Shown piece after piece: positions 15,131-24,608 of a stretch of 36,100 bases of DNA (positions are counted from its first letter, which is position 1; each line of letters begins with the position of its first letter). Made by a program: the position numbers and the translations under genes. The notes under the pieces are model-generated. The model did no database searches and was not told where the DNA came from. It saw only the letters and a list, made by a program, of their open reading frames with translations. This DNA comes from Clostridiales bacterium (GTDB taxonomy: Bacteria; Bacillota; Clostridia; Christensenellales; Borkfalkiaceae). The stretch spans positions 1 to 36,100 of the forward strand of contig SVIT01000008.1 in assembly GCA_015069365.1 (NCBI GenBank). Reading direction: 5' to 3'.

Positions 15131-16507
15131 ATGACGAAGGTATTGCAATACGGAGAAGGGAATTTTTTGCGTACGTTTGTGGACGTGTATTTTGATACAT
15201 TGAGTAAAAACGGGCAGGGTATGTACGAGGTGAATATCGTAAAACCTATCACGTTCGGTTCTTTGGAACGTTTTGAAAAGCAGGGGAATAAATACCATAT
15301 TATTCTGCGCGGTATGGAAAACGGCCAGTCTGTTGAAAACGTGTATAAGGTGGATTGTCTCAAAAACGTGATTGATCCGTTTGTGGATTATGAGGCATAC
15401 GTTGCTCTTGCGAAAGATCCTGAGTTGAAGATTGTTGTATCCAACACGACGGAGGCTGGGATTTGTTTCAACGGCAACGATAAAATGGACAGCTTTGATG
15501 GGATTACCTATCCTGCAAAACTGACGAAATTCTTATACGAAAGATACAGCGCAGGGTTAGACGGCGTGTATCTTTTGCCAGTAGAATTGATCGACAATAA
15601 CGCTGACGAATTGAAAAAATGCGTGGATAAATATATAGAACTTTGGTCCTTGTCTGCAGACTTTAAAAAGTGGAACGAGGAGAAGAATTTTTACTGCAAT
15701 ACGTTGGTTGACCGTATCGTATCGGGTTATCCCCGCGATGAAAAGACGAAAGCGCATTTGGAAGAGCTTATTGGCGAGAAGGACGAACTTATGTCGATCG
15801 GTGAGCCGTTCGGGCTTTGGGCGGTAGAAAAGAAAGGCAATATTGCCGAGTATATTTATGAGGGCGTACATAACATTGAGGTGGTTTTGACCAACGATAT
15901 CGGGTATTATAAAAAGAGAAAGGTGCGCGTTTTGAACGGCAGTCACACCAACCTTGTGCCAGCAGGGTTGATGCTGGGCGCGATTACCGTGTACGATTGC
16001 ATGACGGACGAAAAGCTGTCTACATTTGTGGAAAACACATTAAAAAACGAGATTATTCCGTTTGTTTCTAAGGATATTGCGGCAACAACGGTATTTGCCA
16101 ACAGTGTAAAGGACAGATTCATGAACCCGTTCTTGAATCACCAGTTGTTGAGTATTTCACTGAACTCTATTTCCAAATGGAGAGCGAGAGTATTGCCCTC
16201 GTTTAAGGATTATTACAGCGCGAACGGCAAGCTTGCCCCCAACCTTACAATCGGGTTCTCGTATTTGATGGCATTGTACACTTCGATTGTAAAGGTAGGG
16301 GACAGGTACGAGGTGAATTTGAAAAACGGGGCTGTGGAGTTTAAGGACGATCTTCCGTATTTAGAATATTTTGCGGGGGGAAATTCGATTGAACAGTTCA
16401 TGGCAGACAAAAACGTTTGGGGGGAGGATTTGACGGCGTACGCTGGATTTTTGGATGCAGTCCTTGAAAACGTTGCAAAAATCAAAAAGGGTGAAGTGCT
16501 GATTTAA
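15131..16507 (+). CDS. uxaB: Tagaturonate reductase / altronate oxidoreductase
   Basis: UxaB reduces D-tagaturonate to D-altronate with NADH in galacturonate catabolism. The 458-residue chain is a mannitol-dehydrogenase-superfamily member: the N-terminal QYGEGNFLRTFVD motif (nucleotide-binding start), VVSNTTEAGI, CNTLVDRIVSGYP, and the catalytic-helix region KVRVLNGSHTNLVPAGLM with the Lys/Asn/His set. The ATG at 15131 follows GAGGTATAGG; an upstream TTG is less likely. It starts the unit uxaB-yitT-uxaA. Coding bases 16298-16317 coincide with a copy of the CAGGTACG repeat. Confidence 0.93.
   Translation: MTKVLQYGEGNFLRTFVDVYFDTLSKNGQGMYEVNIVKPITFGSLERFEKQGNKYHIILRGMENGQSVENVYKVDCLKNVIDPFVDYEAYVALAKDPELKIVVSNTTEAGICFNGNDKMDSFDGITYPAKLTKFLYERYSAGLDGVYLLPVELIDNNADELKKCVDKYIELWSLSADFKKWNEEKNFYCNTLVDRIVSGYPRDEKTKAHLEELIGEKDELMSIGEPFGLWAVEKKGNIAEYIYEGVHNIEVVLTNDIGYYKKRKVRVLNGSHTNLVPAGLMLGAITVYDCMTDEKLSTFVENTLKNEIIPFVSKDIAATTVFANSVKDRFMNPFLNHQLLSISLNSISKWRARVLPSFKDYYSANGKLAPNLTIGFSYLMALYTSIVKVGDRYEVNLKNGAVEFKDDLPYLEYFAGGNSIEQFMADKNVWGEDLTAYAGFLDAVLENVAKIKKGEVLI
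16298..16317 (+). repeat. CAGGTACG-type repeat inside uxaB
   Basis: GGGGACAGGTACGAGGTGAA lies in frame and is read as GDRYEV. It differs by few bases from the copies in front of aroE and the dehydrogenase. Either the element has been absorbed into the gene or the coding constraint produces the match by chance. Confidence 0.4.
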
Positions 16508-16522
16508 TCACTTTTGGCGGTT

Positions 16523-17389
16523 ATGGATAAACAAAAGCTTTTCAATAATATCAAGGGGTATTTGGGGATGTTTTTCGGGTGCGTATTTTATGCATCTGGG
16601 ATTGTTATTTTTTTGGCACCGTGCGAGATTGTCGCAGGTGGTGTAGCGAGTCTTTCCGTCTTGTTTCATTTGCTCAATGAGAAAATTCCCATCGGTTTGA
16701 TCACGATTGCCCTCAATATTCCTATCTTCTTGCTTGGATTGAAATACACGGACGGTAAATTTATTTTACGCAGCTTACTCACGGTTGCGGTTTTGGGTGT
16801 TGTTACGGATATACTGGCGCTTTTACCTGCAATGACGACCAATCCTTTGCTCGCTGCATTGTATGGTGGGATTTTTCAAGGGATCGGTGTGGGGCTGTTT
16901 ATTCGTTTTGAATTCAGTAGCGGCGGTACGGAGCTTTTAGGCCGCGTGCTCTCAAAGTGGACGAAAATTTTGACGATTCCCGTCTGTGTAGGAATTTGCG
17001 ACGCAATCATCGTCTTGACGGGTACGATCGTTTTGCGGAGCGCCGACAATATTTTATACGCGCTCATTGTGATTTTTGTCAGCACCAAGCTTAGTGAGAT
17101 GGTTTTGGTTGGTTTGGAAAAATCCAAGCTTTGTATCATCATCTGCAATAAAGGGCAAGAGATTGCGCAGGCATTGATTGAAAAGAGTCCGCGCGGTATC
17201 ACAATGTTAGACGGCGAGGGTATGTATCGTCACGAGAGTCGTGACGTGTTGCTCACTTGCGTGAAAAACCGTCAGTTGACGCAGCTTCGTCAGATCGTAC
17301 ATTCCGTGGACGAGTCTGCATTTGTAATCATTAATAATTCCGTAGAGGTACGGGGGAAAGGATTTACTTCTTGGGAGAGAGAACTTTAA
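16523..17389 (+). CDS. YitT-family integral membrane protein
   Basis: The 288-residue protein belongs to the YitT (DUF161 plus DUF2179) family of unknown function. About five to six hydrophobic segments occupy residues 12-180, including FFGCVFYASGIVIFLAP and a Gly-rich GGIFQGIGVGLF. The conserved SSGGTELLGR block follows, then a cytosolic alpha/beta C-terminal DUF2179 domain with GITMLDGEGMY. The gene lies 15 bases after uxaB and one base before the uxaA ATG, so it is embedded in the uronate operon. No uronate transporter is visible in the cluster, so a transport-related role is conceivable but unproven. The start could also be a TTG at 16514; neither start has a clear ribosome binding site. 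Confidence 0.88.
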   Translation: MDKQKLFNNIKGYLGMFFGCVFYASGIVIFLAPCEIVAGGVASLSVLFHLLNEKIPIGLITIALNIPIFLLGLKYTDGKFILRSLLTVAVLGVVTDILALLPAMTTNPLLAALYGGIFQGIGVGLFIRFEFSSGGTELLGRVLSKWTKILTIPVCVGICDAIIVLTGTIVLRSADNILYALIVIFVSTKLSEMVLVGLEKSKLCIIICNKGQEIAQALIEKSPRGITMLDGEGMYRHESRDVLLTCVKNRQLTQLRQIVHSVDESAFVIINNSVEVRGKGFTSWEREL

Positions 17390-17390
17390 A

Positions 17391-18791
17391 ATGAAGACTG
17401 TCATTATCAACAAAAAAGACAACGTCGGCGTATGCCTTGACGGAAACGAGCAGATCCCTGCAGGGCATAAATATGCGTTGCAGGATATTTCGTGCGGTGA
17501 CTACGTCGTAAAATACGGAGAAATCATCGGGAAAGCGACGAAAGATATTGCCAAAGGCGAATGGGTGCATACGCATAACGTTAAATCCCATTTGGACGAA
17601 AACGTGGCATACAGGTACGAGTTTAACGCCAATAAGCCCGAGAAATCCTCCGCAACGTTCAAGGGATATAAGCGCGAAAAAGGCAGGGCAGGGATTAGGA
17701 ATGAAATCTATATTATCCCTACGGTCGGCTGTGTCAACAACGTATGTATTCGTCTTGCGAACGAGGCACAAAAATATGTTCAAGGCAGTATCGACGGGGT
17801 CTATGCGTTGACCCATCAGTTTGGCTGTTCACAGCTTGGCGAGGATAACGAAAACATCAAAAAACTGTTGTGTGCGATCGCCTTAAATCCCAACGCGAGC
17901 TACGTATTGTTCGTTGGGCTTGGGTGTGAAAACAACGGTTTGGATGGGATTAAGGAAACGCTTGCGCCCTACGGCAGAAACAATATTGAATACTTCAATT
18001 GTCAGGACGTTGAAAACGAGCATGAATACGGTATGAACGTTTTGAAGGGCTTCATCGACAAGGCAAAAGATTTGCAAAGAGAGGACGTGGATTTTTCCGA
18101 ACTTTGCATAGGGCTTAAGTGTGGCGGCAGCGATGGCTATTCTGGATTGACGGCAAACCCTCTTGTCGGGAGAATTACCGATAAGGTGGTGTCCTTAAAC
18201 GGCAGTGCGATTTTGACCGAAGTCCCCGAAATGTTCGGCGCAGAACAACTCCTGATGAATAAGTGCAAAAACGAGCAAATCTTTGAACGTTACAAAAAAA
18301 TGATCGAGGATTTTAAGGCGTATTACATAAAGCAAGGTTTTCCTGTTTACGAGAATCCTTCTCCAGGTAACAAAAAGGGCGGTATCACGACCTTGGAAGA
18401 GAAGTCTTTAGGCTGCATCGAAAAGGCGGGAACGACGGAGATTGTAGACGTACTTTCGTACGGCGAACTTGTAAAGGAGGGGGGCGTGTCTGCGTTGAAT
18501 GCGCCTGGTAACGATTTAATCGCGGCGACGGCGCTCGCGGCGAGCGGTTGCCAGATCGTGCTTTTTACCACGGGCAGAGGCACGCCGTTCAGCACCTTTG
18601 TCCCGACGATGAAGATCGGCACGAACGATGGTATTTCCGCTAAAAAATCGGGCTGGATTGATTTCAATGCATATTCCATGGACGAAGACGGGCTGTTTGC
18701 GCTGTTGCAAAAGGCGGTCGACGGCGAATATAAGTGTAAGAGCGAAGACGTGCGTGAAATTGCGTTCTATAAAACGGGCGTTACGCTGTAA
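17391..18791 (+). CDS. uxaA: Altronate dehydratase
   Basis: UxaA dehydrates D-altronate to 2-keto-3-deoxygluconate using a metal. The 466-residue protein carries the small N-terminal SAF-like domain (about 1-90, with EWVHTHNVKSHL) and the large galactarate/altronate dehydratase domain, shown by RAGIRNEIYIIPTVGCVNNV, THQFGCSQLGED, GLKCGGSDGYSGLTANP, SPGNKKGGITTLEEKSLG and TTGRGTPFSTFVPTMKI. Cysteines and histidines in these blocks are the likely metal ligands. It ends the unit; a strong terminator follows. Confidence 0.95.
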   Translation: MKTVIINKKDNVGVCLDGNEQIPAGHKYALQDISCGDYVVKYGEIIGKATKDIAKGEWVHTHNVKSHLDENVAYRYEFNANKPEKSSATFKGYKREKGRAGIRNEIYIIPTVGCVNNVCIRLANEAQKYVQGSIDGVYALTHQFGCSQLGEDNENIKKLLCAIALNPNASYVLFVGLGCENNGLDGIKETLAPYGRNNIEYFNCQDVENEHEYGMNVLKGFIDKAKDLQREDVDFSELCIGLKCGGSDGYSGLTANPLVGRITDKVVSLNGSAILTEVPEMFGAEQLLMNKCKNEQIFERYKKMIEDFKAYYIKQGFPVYENPSPGNKKGGITTLEEKSLGCIEKAGTTEIVDVLSYGELVKEGGVSALNAPGNDLIAATALAASGCQIVLFTTGRGTPFSTFVPTMKIGTNDGISAKKSGWIDFNAYSMDEDGLFALLQKAVDGEYKCKSEDVREIAFYKTGVTL

Positions 18792-18813
18792 TCGTGTTTA
18801 AATATGTTTAAGG

Positions 18814-18844
18814 CGTTTCCTTATTTTTAAGGAAACGTTTTTTT
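18814..18844 (+). terminator. Intrinsic terminator after uxaA
   Basis: CGTTTCCTT pairs with AAGGAAACG at 18829-18837, followed by seven Ts. It separates the two uronate transcription units. Confidence 0.9.
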
Positions 18845-18898
18845 ATTGCGATATGCACGAATAGTGAGAAGAAAACGAAAGAAATTTTCAAAATTCAC

Positions 18899-18927
18899 TT
18901 GATTTCTTCATAAAAAGGTTGTATAAT
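18899..18927 (+). promoter_or_regulatory. Sigma-A promoter of uxaC-kdgA-kdgK
   Basis: TTGATT (18899-18904), 17 bases, TATAAT (18922-18927). The predicted +1 is near 18934, leaving a leader of about 33 bases. Confidence 0.82.
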
Positions 18928-18966
18928 GTATGCAGTATGTAAATAGCTAGAATGGGGGTCTGTTTT

Positions 18967-20346
18967 ATGAGCTATATTAAGGAGAACTTTTTATTAACAA
19001 ATAAGACGGCGGAAAAGTTGTATTTTACTTATGCAAAAGATATGCCGATCTTTGATTATCACTGTCATTTACCCGAAAAGCAGATTTTGGAGAATAAACC
19101 GTTTAACGACGTGTTTGAGATCTGGCTTGCAGGGGATCATTACAAATGGCGTTTGATGCGTAACTACGGCGTGAATGAAGAATTTATCACGGGTAAGACG
19201 ACGAGTAACAAGGAGAAATTTTTAACATATTGCCGCGTTTTAGGTACGGCATTTGGCAATCCGTTATATCACTGGTCGCAGGTGGAGTTGAAAGAATTCT
19301 TCAACTGTGAGATTGAAATCAACGAGGAGAATGCGGAACTGATTTGGGATTGGTGCAACGATTATATCCGTCTTAACGGTATCACGCCTCAGAAGCTGAT
19401 CGAACAGTCCAACGTAACGCATTTGTTCACGACCAACGAAATTTTTGATGATTTGTCCACCTTCCCTGCGATTGCAAAGAAAGGGTACAAGTTCAAGGTA
19501 ATTCCCGCTTTCCGAGCGGATAAAATTATGAATATCGAGGCGGCGCAATATAACGAGTTTATCGAAAAGCTGGGTGCCGTGTCTGCGTTGAATGATTTAG
19601 AAGAGAAGATTGAGCAGCGTTTGCAGGCGTTTATTGAGGTGGGTACGACGGCGGCGGACGTGGCATTGCAAAGGGTATACCCGATTGCGGAGAAATCTGC
19701 TGCGGAAGTAGTCTTTGCGAAGAGAAGAAAGGGCGAGGCCGTAACGGAAGAAGAAAGTGAAATTTTCAAAGGCTATCTGACCTATTTCCTTTTCAAGTTG
19801 TATGCAAAATACGGTATCGCGACGGAATTGCATATCGGCGCAATGCGTAACAACAATGCGCAGATGCTTGAAAAACTTGGCTTGGATACGGGCTTTGACA
19901 GTATCGCGGAGGATAACTCTATTAAGCTCATGTCCCGTTTGTTTGACCGTCTTAACAAGGAGAATTCTCTTCCCAAGACGATTGTTTTCAACCTCAACCC
20001 CAAAATGAATGCGGAGATTATGACGTTGATCGGCTGTTTCCAGAGCGACGAAGCAAAAGGAAAGATCCAGTACGGCCCCGCATGGTGGTTCTTGGATAAT
20101 AAAGTGGGCATGGAAAAGCATTTAGAGGATTTAACGGCGACAGGGCATATCGGTGCATTTGTCGGCATGCTGACGGATAGCCGTTCTCTGCTTTCCTATC
20201 CCCGTCATCATTATTTCAGAAGAATTTTATGCAACTATTTCGGCGGAATGATGGAAAGAGGGGAAATGACGCAGGACGAAAAATTGGTCGGCGAAGTCAT
20301 TAAGGATATTTGTTATCGCAATTCCATTGCGTATTTGAATATGTAA
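18967..20346 (+). CDS. uxaC: Glucuronate/galacturonate isomerase
   Basis: UxaC isomerises D-glucuronate to fructuronate and D-galacturonate to tagaturonate. The 459-residue protein is an amidohydrolase-fold metal enzyme; FDYHCHLPEKQI carries the first HxH metal motif, and ATELHIGAMRNNN plus GPAWWFLDN and MLTDSRSLLSYPRHHYFRR are strongly conserved. The start is the ATG at 18967 with GGGGG eight bases upstream; an ATG at 18952 has no ribosome binding site. It is the entry step of the pathway but sits in the second unit. Confidence 0.95.
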   Translation: MSYIKENFLLTNKTAEKLYFTYAKDMPIFDYHCHLPEKQILENKPFNDVFEIWLAGDHYKWRLMRNYGVNEEFITGKTTSNKEKFLTYCRVLGTAFGNPLYHWSQVELKEFFNCEIEINEENAELIWDWCNDYIRLNGITPQKLIEQSNVTHLFTTNEIFDDLSTFPAIAKKGYKFKVIPAFRADKIMNIEAAQYNEFIEKLGAVSALNDLEEKIEQRLQAFIEVGTTAADVALQRVYPIAEKSAAEVVFAKRRKGEAVTEEESEIFKGYLTYFLFKLYAKYGIATELHIGAMRNNNAQMLEKLGLDTGFDSIAEDNSIKLMSRLFDRLNKENSLPKTIVFNLNPKMNAEIMTLIGCFQSDEAKGKIQYGPAWWFLDNKVGMEKHLEDLTATGHIGAFVGMLTDSRSLLSYPRHHYFRRILCNYFGGMMERGEMTQDEKLVGEVIKDICYRNSIAYLNM

Positions 20347-20361
20347 TTTTAGGAGGAAAAC

Positions 20362-20919
20362 ATGGAAAAATTCGTTCCCGTAGTCGTTATCAAAGACCTG
20401 TCCGAAACGGATAAAATTTTAACGGCGTTAAAGAACAACGGTATCAATACGGCGGAGATTACGTTCCGTACCGCATGCGCGGCGGAAGCGATCGAGTACG
20501 CTTGCAAAAATTATCCCGATATGAGTATCGGTGCTGGCACGGTTATCAACGCAGAGCAGTGCGAAGCGGCGCTTAAAGCAGGCGCTCAGTTTATCGTATC
20601 GCCCGGGCTTTCTGTGGCGGTTGCGAAGATTTGTAACGAACGCAATATTCCGTACTTTCCTGGGTGTGTAACCCCGACGGAGATTATGATGGCGTTAGAG
20701 CTTGGTATCACGACGGTCAAGTTCTTCCCTGCAAACGTATACGGCGGATTAAAGGCGATGAAAGCGTTGGCAGCGCCTTTCCCTCAAATCAAATTTATCC
20801 CTACGGGCGGTGTAGACAGAAGTAACATTGACGAGTTCCTTGCATGGGATAAAATCGCTGCAATCGGCGGTAGCTTTTTTGTAAAAGAATCTTTGGAAAA
20901 AATGGAGGCAAACAAATGA
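20362..20919 (+). CDS. kdgA: KDPG/KHG aldolase
   Basis: This aldolase splits 2-keto-3-deoxy-6-phosphogluconate into pyruvate and glyceraldehyde-3-phosphate. The 185-residue TIM barrel is somewhat shorter than the common 205-215. Motifs: AEITFRT with the catalytic Glu, GAGTVINAEQ, FIVSPG, PGCVTPTEIM and the Schiff-base lysine in VKFFPAN, then FIPTGGVD. TAGGAGGA precedes the ATG, and its stop overlaps the kdgK start by four bases, so the last two steps are translationally coupled. Confidence 0.95.
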   Translation: MEKFVPVVVIKDLSETDKILTALKNNGINTAEITFRTACAAEAIEYACKNYPDMSIGAGTVINAEQCEAALKAGAQFIVSPGLSVAVAKICNERNIPYFPGCVTPTEIMMALELGITTVKFFPANVYGGLKAMKALAAPFPQIKFIPTGGVDRSNIDEFLAWDKIAAIGGSFFVKESLEKMEANK

Positions 20920-21938
20920 AAAAAATCGTAACCTTTGGTGAATTGATGTTAAGACTTGCGCCCGAAAACTATCTTCGTTTCGTACAGAGCGAAAAGTATC
21001 AGGCGACTTTTGGCGGCGCAGAAGCAAACGTTGCTGTGTCCCTTGCGAACTACGGCATGGACGTAGCGTTCGTGTCCAAGCTCCCTGCGCACGAAATCGG
21101 TCAATCCGCGGTAAATTCTTTGCGTAAATTCGGCGTAGATACCAGCCTTATCGTTCGCGGCGGTGAAAGAGTAGGTATCTATTATTGCGAAAAGGGTGCT
21201 TCGCAACGTCCCTCAAAGGTCATTTACGACCGCGCATATTCTTCTATTGCAATGGCAAAGAAAGAGGATTTTGACTGGGATAAAATTTTCGACGGTGTAG
21301 AATGGTTCCACTTCACGGGGATCACCCCCGCTCTTTCCGACGAAGTTGCGGCGATCTGCGTAGAAGCATGTAAAAAGGCGAAAGAAAAGAATATCACGAT
21401 TTCTTGCGACTTGAATTTCCGTAAAAAGCTGTGGAGCAAGGAAAAAGCAGGTCAAGTAATGGGCGAACTTTGTCAGTATATTGATTACTGTATCGCAAAC
21501 GAAGAAGACGCGAAAGACGTGTTCGGGATCGAAGCGGATAATACGGATATCTACGGCGGTAAGCTGGATAGAGAGGGATATATTTCCGTTGCGAAGAAAC
21601 TGACCGACAGATTCAACTTCAAGGGGGTTGCAATCACGTTGCGTGAAAGTAAGAGTGCGAACGACAACGACTGGTCTGGTATGTTATACACGGACGGCAA
21701 GGCGGTATTCTCCAAGAAATATTCGATGCATATCGTGGACAGAGTAGGCGGCGGCGACAGCTTTGGCGGCGGTTTGATTTATTCGCTTGTAAACGGTTAC
21801 GACGCGCAGAGCGCCATTGAGTTCGCGGTTGCGGCAAGCTGTTTGAAACATTCTATCGAAGGTGACTACAATATGGTTTCCGTTGCAGAGGTCAAGAATC
21901 TTGCAGGCGGCGATGCGAGTGGCCGTGTTCAGAGATAA
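20916..21938 (+). CDS. kdgK: 2-keto-3-deoxygluconate kinase
   Basis: KdgK phosphorylates 2-keto-3-deoxygluconate with ATP. It is a 340-residue PfkB/ribokinase-family protein: FGELMLRLAP, the substrate-binding GGAEANVAVSLANYGM, and the C-terminal VGGGDSFGGG signature with the catalytic Asp. In many ribokinases this last motif reads GAGD; GGGD is usual in Firmicute KDG kinases. It ends the second uronate unit, before a bidirectional terminator. Confidence 0.94.
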   Translation: MKKIVTFGELMLRLAPENYLRFVQSEKYQATFGGAEANVAVSLANYGMDVAFVSKLPAHEIGQSAVNSLRKFGVDTSLIVRGGERVGIYYCEKGASQRPSKVIYDRAYSSIAMAKKEDFDWDKIFDGVEWFHFTGITPALSDEVAAICVEACKKAKEKNITISCDLNFRKKLWSKEKAGQVMGELCQYIDYCIANEEDAKDVFGIEADNTDIYGGKLDREGYISVAKKLTDRFNFKGVAITLRESKSANDNDWSGMLYTDGKAVFSKKYSMHIVDRVGGGDSFGGGLIYSLVNGYDAQSAIEFAVAASCLKHSIEGDYNMVSVAEVKNLAGGDASGRVQR

Positions 21939-21956
21939 AATCCTATAAAGAGTATA

Positions 21957-21990
21957 AAAAAATGCACACTGTTCGGTGTGCATTTTTTAA
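21957..21990. terminator. Bidirectional terminator between kdgK and smpB
   Basis: AAAAAATGCACAC pairs with GTGTGCATTTTTT around TGTTCG. The A and T runs on both sides let it serve kdgK on the plus strand and smpB on the minus strand, which converge here. Confidence 0.92.
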
Positions 21991-22010
21991 TTTTTGGATG
22001 GATGATTATT

Positions 22011-22463
22011 TTAAAAACCAGCATTTTTGATATCACGGTCGACCGAGCGTTTAAGATCTCGTTCGGCGATCGTTTGTTTTTTATCAAACGTATGCTTACC
22101 GCGGCAGAGCGCGATTTCAATTTTTACAAGCGAATCTTTGAAATACAGCTTCAAAGGAACAAGAGTGTATCCTTGACGATTGATTTTTCCTGCGATTTTT
22201 GCAATCTCACTCTTATGAAGAAGCAATCTGCGGTCTCGTCTTGTGTTCTTCGTGCTGAAAGCGTCCGACTTATCGTACAAAGCGATGTGCATATTTTTTA
22301 CGGTCACTTCACTGCCGCGGACGAAACAAAAACTGTCATTCATGTTCACGTTTCCGCTGCGTAACGATTTGATTTCGTTACCCTCTAAGACAATCCCTGC
22401 CTCGTATTTTTCCTCAATAAAATATTCGAAACTTGCGCTCTTATTCGTTGTGATAATTTTCAT
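22011..22463 (-). CDS. smpB: SsrA-binding protein SmpB
   Basis: SmpB binds tmRNA and is needed for trans-translation, the rescue of stalled ribosomes. The 150-residue protein has the beta-barrel motifs EYFIEEKYEAGIVLEGNEIKS (tmRNA-binding), FCFVRG, HIALYD, RDRRLLLHKSEI and GYTLVPLKLYF, and the C-terminal tail KKQTIAERD. It follows rnr by 18 bases, the usual Firmicute order. No tmRNA gene was recognised in this window. Confidence 0.96.
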   Translation of the reverse strand: MKIITTNKSASFEYFIEEKYEAGIVLEGNEIKSLRSGNVNMNDSFCFVRGSEVTVKNMHIALYDKSDAFSTKNTRRDRRLLLHKSEIAKIAGKINRQGYTLVPLKLYFKDSLVKIEIALCRGKHTFDKKQTIAERDLKRSVDRDIKNAGF

Positions 22464-22481
22464 GCGATTTTCTGCCTTTTT

Positions 22482-24608
22482 TTATTTCAATTCGGACACG
22501 GTATGCCCGTTTTCTATTTTTTTGAGTAAACGGAACTCTGTTCTGCGCCGCTCAAAATCCACGTCGACTACTTTGATTGTGATACATTCGCCGATGGTGT
22601 AAGCGGTGTTGTTGCCGACAAGCCGAAAACGGTCGGCGTCAAAAGTATAGTTTCCAAACAGTGACTCAATTGGGATAAATCCCTCAATGGTGTTGTTGAG
22701 TTCGGCAAACAAACCAAAGGCGGTAACGCCCGATATGACGGCGTTATAGACTTTGCCGATACGTTCGCTCATATACATCGTCATATAAAGATCATCTACT
22801 TCCCGCTCTGCATCGGCTGCGCGGCGTTCTCTGTCGGAGGACTGCGCGGCGGCGTCTTGCACAAATTCGCTAAACCGTTCTACTGCCTCAGGATAACCGC
22901 CGTTTAGTATCAGCTTGATAATGCGGTGAATACACAGGTCGGGATAACGGCGAATCGGGGATGTGAAATGACAATAGCATTTGCTTGCCAAGCCAAAATG
23001 CCCGACGTTTTCAGGTGAGTATTTCGCCTTTTGCATCGACCGTAACATGACACGGTTCAGGATTGAATAGACGGGTAACCCCTCTGCGGATTTTAATAGA
23101 TTTTGATAATCGTAGGGTTTTACGTCATCTGCGGAGAAACGCGCTGTCAAGCCTAAGGTTTGCGCAAAGGCACGGAAAGTCGTCGCTTTCTCTTCCGTCG
23201 GTTTTTCATGAATACGGTAAACGAAAGGGGCTTCGATCGAGTGCATATACTCTGCTATCGTTTCGTTGGCAAGTACCATGAACGCCTCAATGATCTGATA
23301 GGAGAAAGCCCGCTCATAATCAGGGATACGGATGGTTTCTCCGTCAAAGAGGATTTTTGCTTCTTTGACGTCGAGGGAAATGCTGCCTTTTTTAGAACGC
23401 TTCGTCTGTAAAATGGCGGTTAATTCCCTAAAGAGGCATACCATGTCTTTGACGAGTTTATATTTTTGACAAGTTTCTTTATCTCCGTCAAGGATTTTCG
23501 TGACTTCGTCATACGTCATTTTATGCGTGGAACGAATAATTCCTTCCACAAGCTCACTGCTTTTGACGTTGCCTTTTTTGTCAATACGCATCAGGCAGGA
23601 TAATGTCAGCCTATCTTCACCCTCATTCAACGAACAGATGCCGTTGGATAATGCTTTGGGGAGCATGGGTAAGACTCGATCGGGGAAATAGACGCTAGTG
23701 CCGCGTTCAAAAGCCTCTTTGTCGAGAGGGGAGCGATATGCAACGTAATGGGTTACGTCGGCGATATGCACACCCAAAATGTAATCCTCTCCATCCTTTT
23801 CCAAGGAAACGGCGTCGTCAATGTCGCGCGTATCCGCACCGTCAATCGTGACGAGCAGTTTATCGCGGAAATCTCTACGGCTTTGAATATCTTCCTCGGT
23901 GATAGAGCGAGCGGCTTGACGTTTTGCCTCTTTTTCCACCTGCGGGGGGAATTCTTCTTTTAAGTCGAAAGAACGTATAATGGACAGTTCTTCTGCGAAG
24001 AAATCGTCCTCGTCACCGAGCACCTCTACAATCTCGCCGCCAGGAGATTTTCCGTAAGGATAAGAGGTGATTCTCGCCACCGCTTTCACGCCGTTTTTAA
24101 TATGCGAACAAGCGGAAAGGGGGATGTAAATTTCCGTTGAAAATTTCTTTTCGTCGGGGAAAAGATAGCCTGCGCGGCGATCACGGCGGAATACACCGAC
24201 GATTTTTTCATAGCCGCGCGCGAGGATTTTGACAACGCTGCCTTCATCGTCGCTGCGCCCATAGGTGCGCTCAATTAGCACCTCGTCGCCGTGTAACGCG
24301 CCGTGGAGGTTTTTATGGGGGATAAAAAAGTCTTCAGAGTATTGCTGTTTGTCATCAGGAACAAGAAAAGCGAACCCTCGCTCATTCCCATTTATAACCC
24401 CTTTTATCAAGCCTAATTGCTCAATCGTTCCGTACCTGCCTCCGTCGTTTTGAAAAATAACCCCATCATCGCAGAGCTTTTCCAAAAGGTCGAAAAGACG
24501 ATTTTTTTCGCGATAGGGGATCTGTAACGTTTTACAGATTTCCCCGATATTTTTCCCTGCGAGTGTTCCGTCGCGGAATGCCGCAAGGAGTGATTCTTTT
24601 GCGTTCAA
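22482..24608 (-). CDS. rnr: Ribonuclease R
   Basis: RNase R is a processive 3'-5' exoribonuclease that degrades structured RNA and takes part in tmRNA-linked decay. The 708-residue protein has an N-terminal helix-turn-helix, cold-shock domains (IKGVINGNERGFAFLVPDD), the RNB core with the metal-binding Asp cluster TIDGADTRDIDDAVSLE and HYCHFTSPIRRYPDL-like CYCHFTSPIRRYPDLCIHR, and a C-terminal S1 domain. An apparent GTG at 24617 is part of the ribosome binding site AAGGGAGGTGA, so I start at the TTG (24608), eight bases beyond it. No Lys-rich C-terminal tail is present; the chain ends SELK. Confidence 0.95.
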   Translation of the reverse strand: MNAKESLLAAFRDGTLAGKNIGEICKTLQIPYREKNRLFDLLEKLCDDGVIFQNDGGRYGTIEQLGLIKGVINGNERGFAFLVPDDKQQYSEDFFIPHKNLHGALHGDEVLIERTYGRSDDEGSVVKILARGYEKIVGVFRRDRRAGYLFPDEKKFSTEIYIPLSACSHIKNGVKAVARITSYPYGKSPGGEIVEVLGDEDDFFAEELSIIRSFDLKEEFPPQVEKEAKRQAARSITEEDIQSRRDFRDKLLVTIDGADTRDIDDAVSLEKDGEDYILGVHIADVTHYVAYRSPLDKEAFERGTSVYFPDRVLPMLPKALSNGICSLNEGEDRLTLSCLMRIDKKGNVKSSELVEGIIRSTHKMTYDEVTKILDGDKETCQKYKLVKDMVCLFRELTAILQTKRSKKGSISLDVKEAKILFDGETIRIPDYERAFSYQIIEAFMVLANETIAEYMHSIEAPFVYRIHEKPTEEKATTFRAFAQTLGLTARFSADDVKPYDYQNLLKSAEGLPVYSILNRVMLRSMQKAKYSPENVGHFGLASKCYCHFTSPIRRYPDLCIHRIIKLILNGGYPEAVERFSEFVQDAAAQSSDRERRAADAEREVDDLYMTMYMSERIGKVYNAVISGVTAFGLFAELNNTIEGFIPIESLFGNYTFDADRFRLVGNNTAYTIGECITIKVVDVDFERRRTEFRLLKKIENGHTVSELK

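Noticed and set aside
17600..17620. ACAGGTACGAG within uxaA and similar words at 15207 and 24430
   Set aside because: Only 10-12 bases match the repeat and the codons are explained by ordinary protein sequence.
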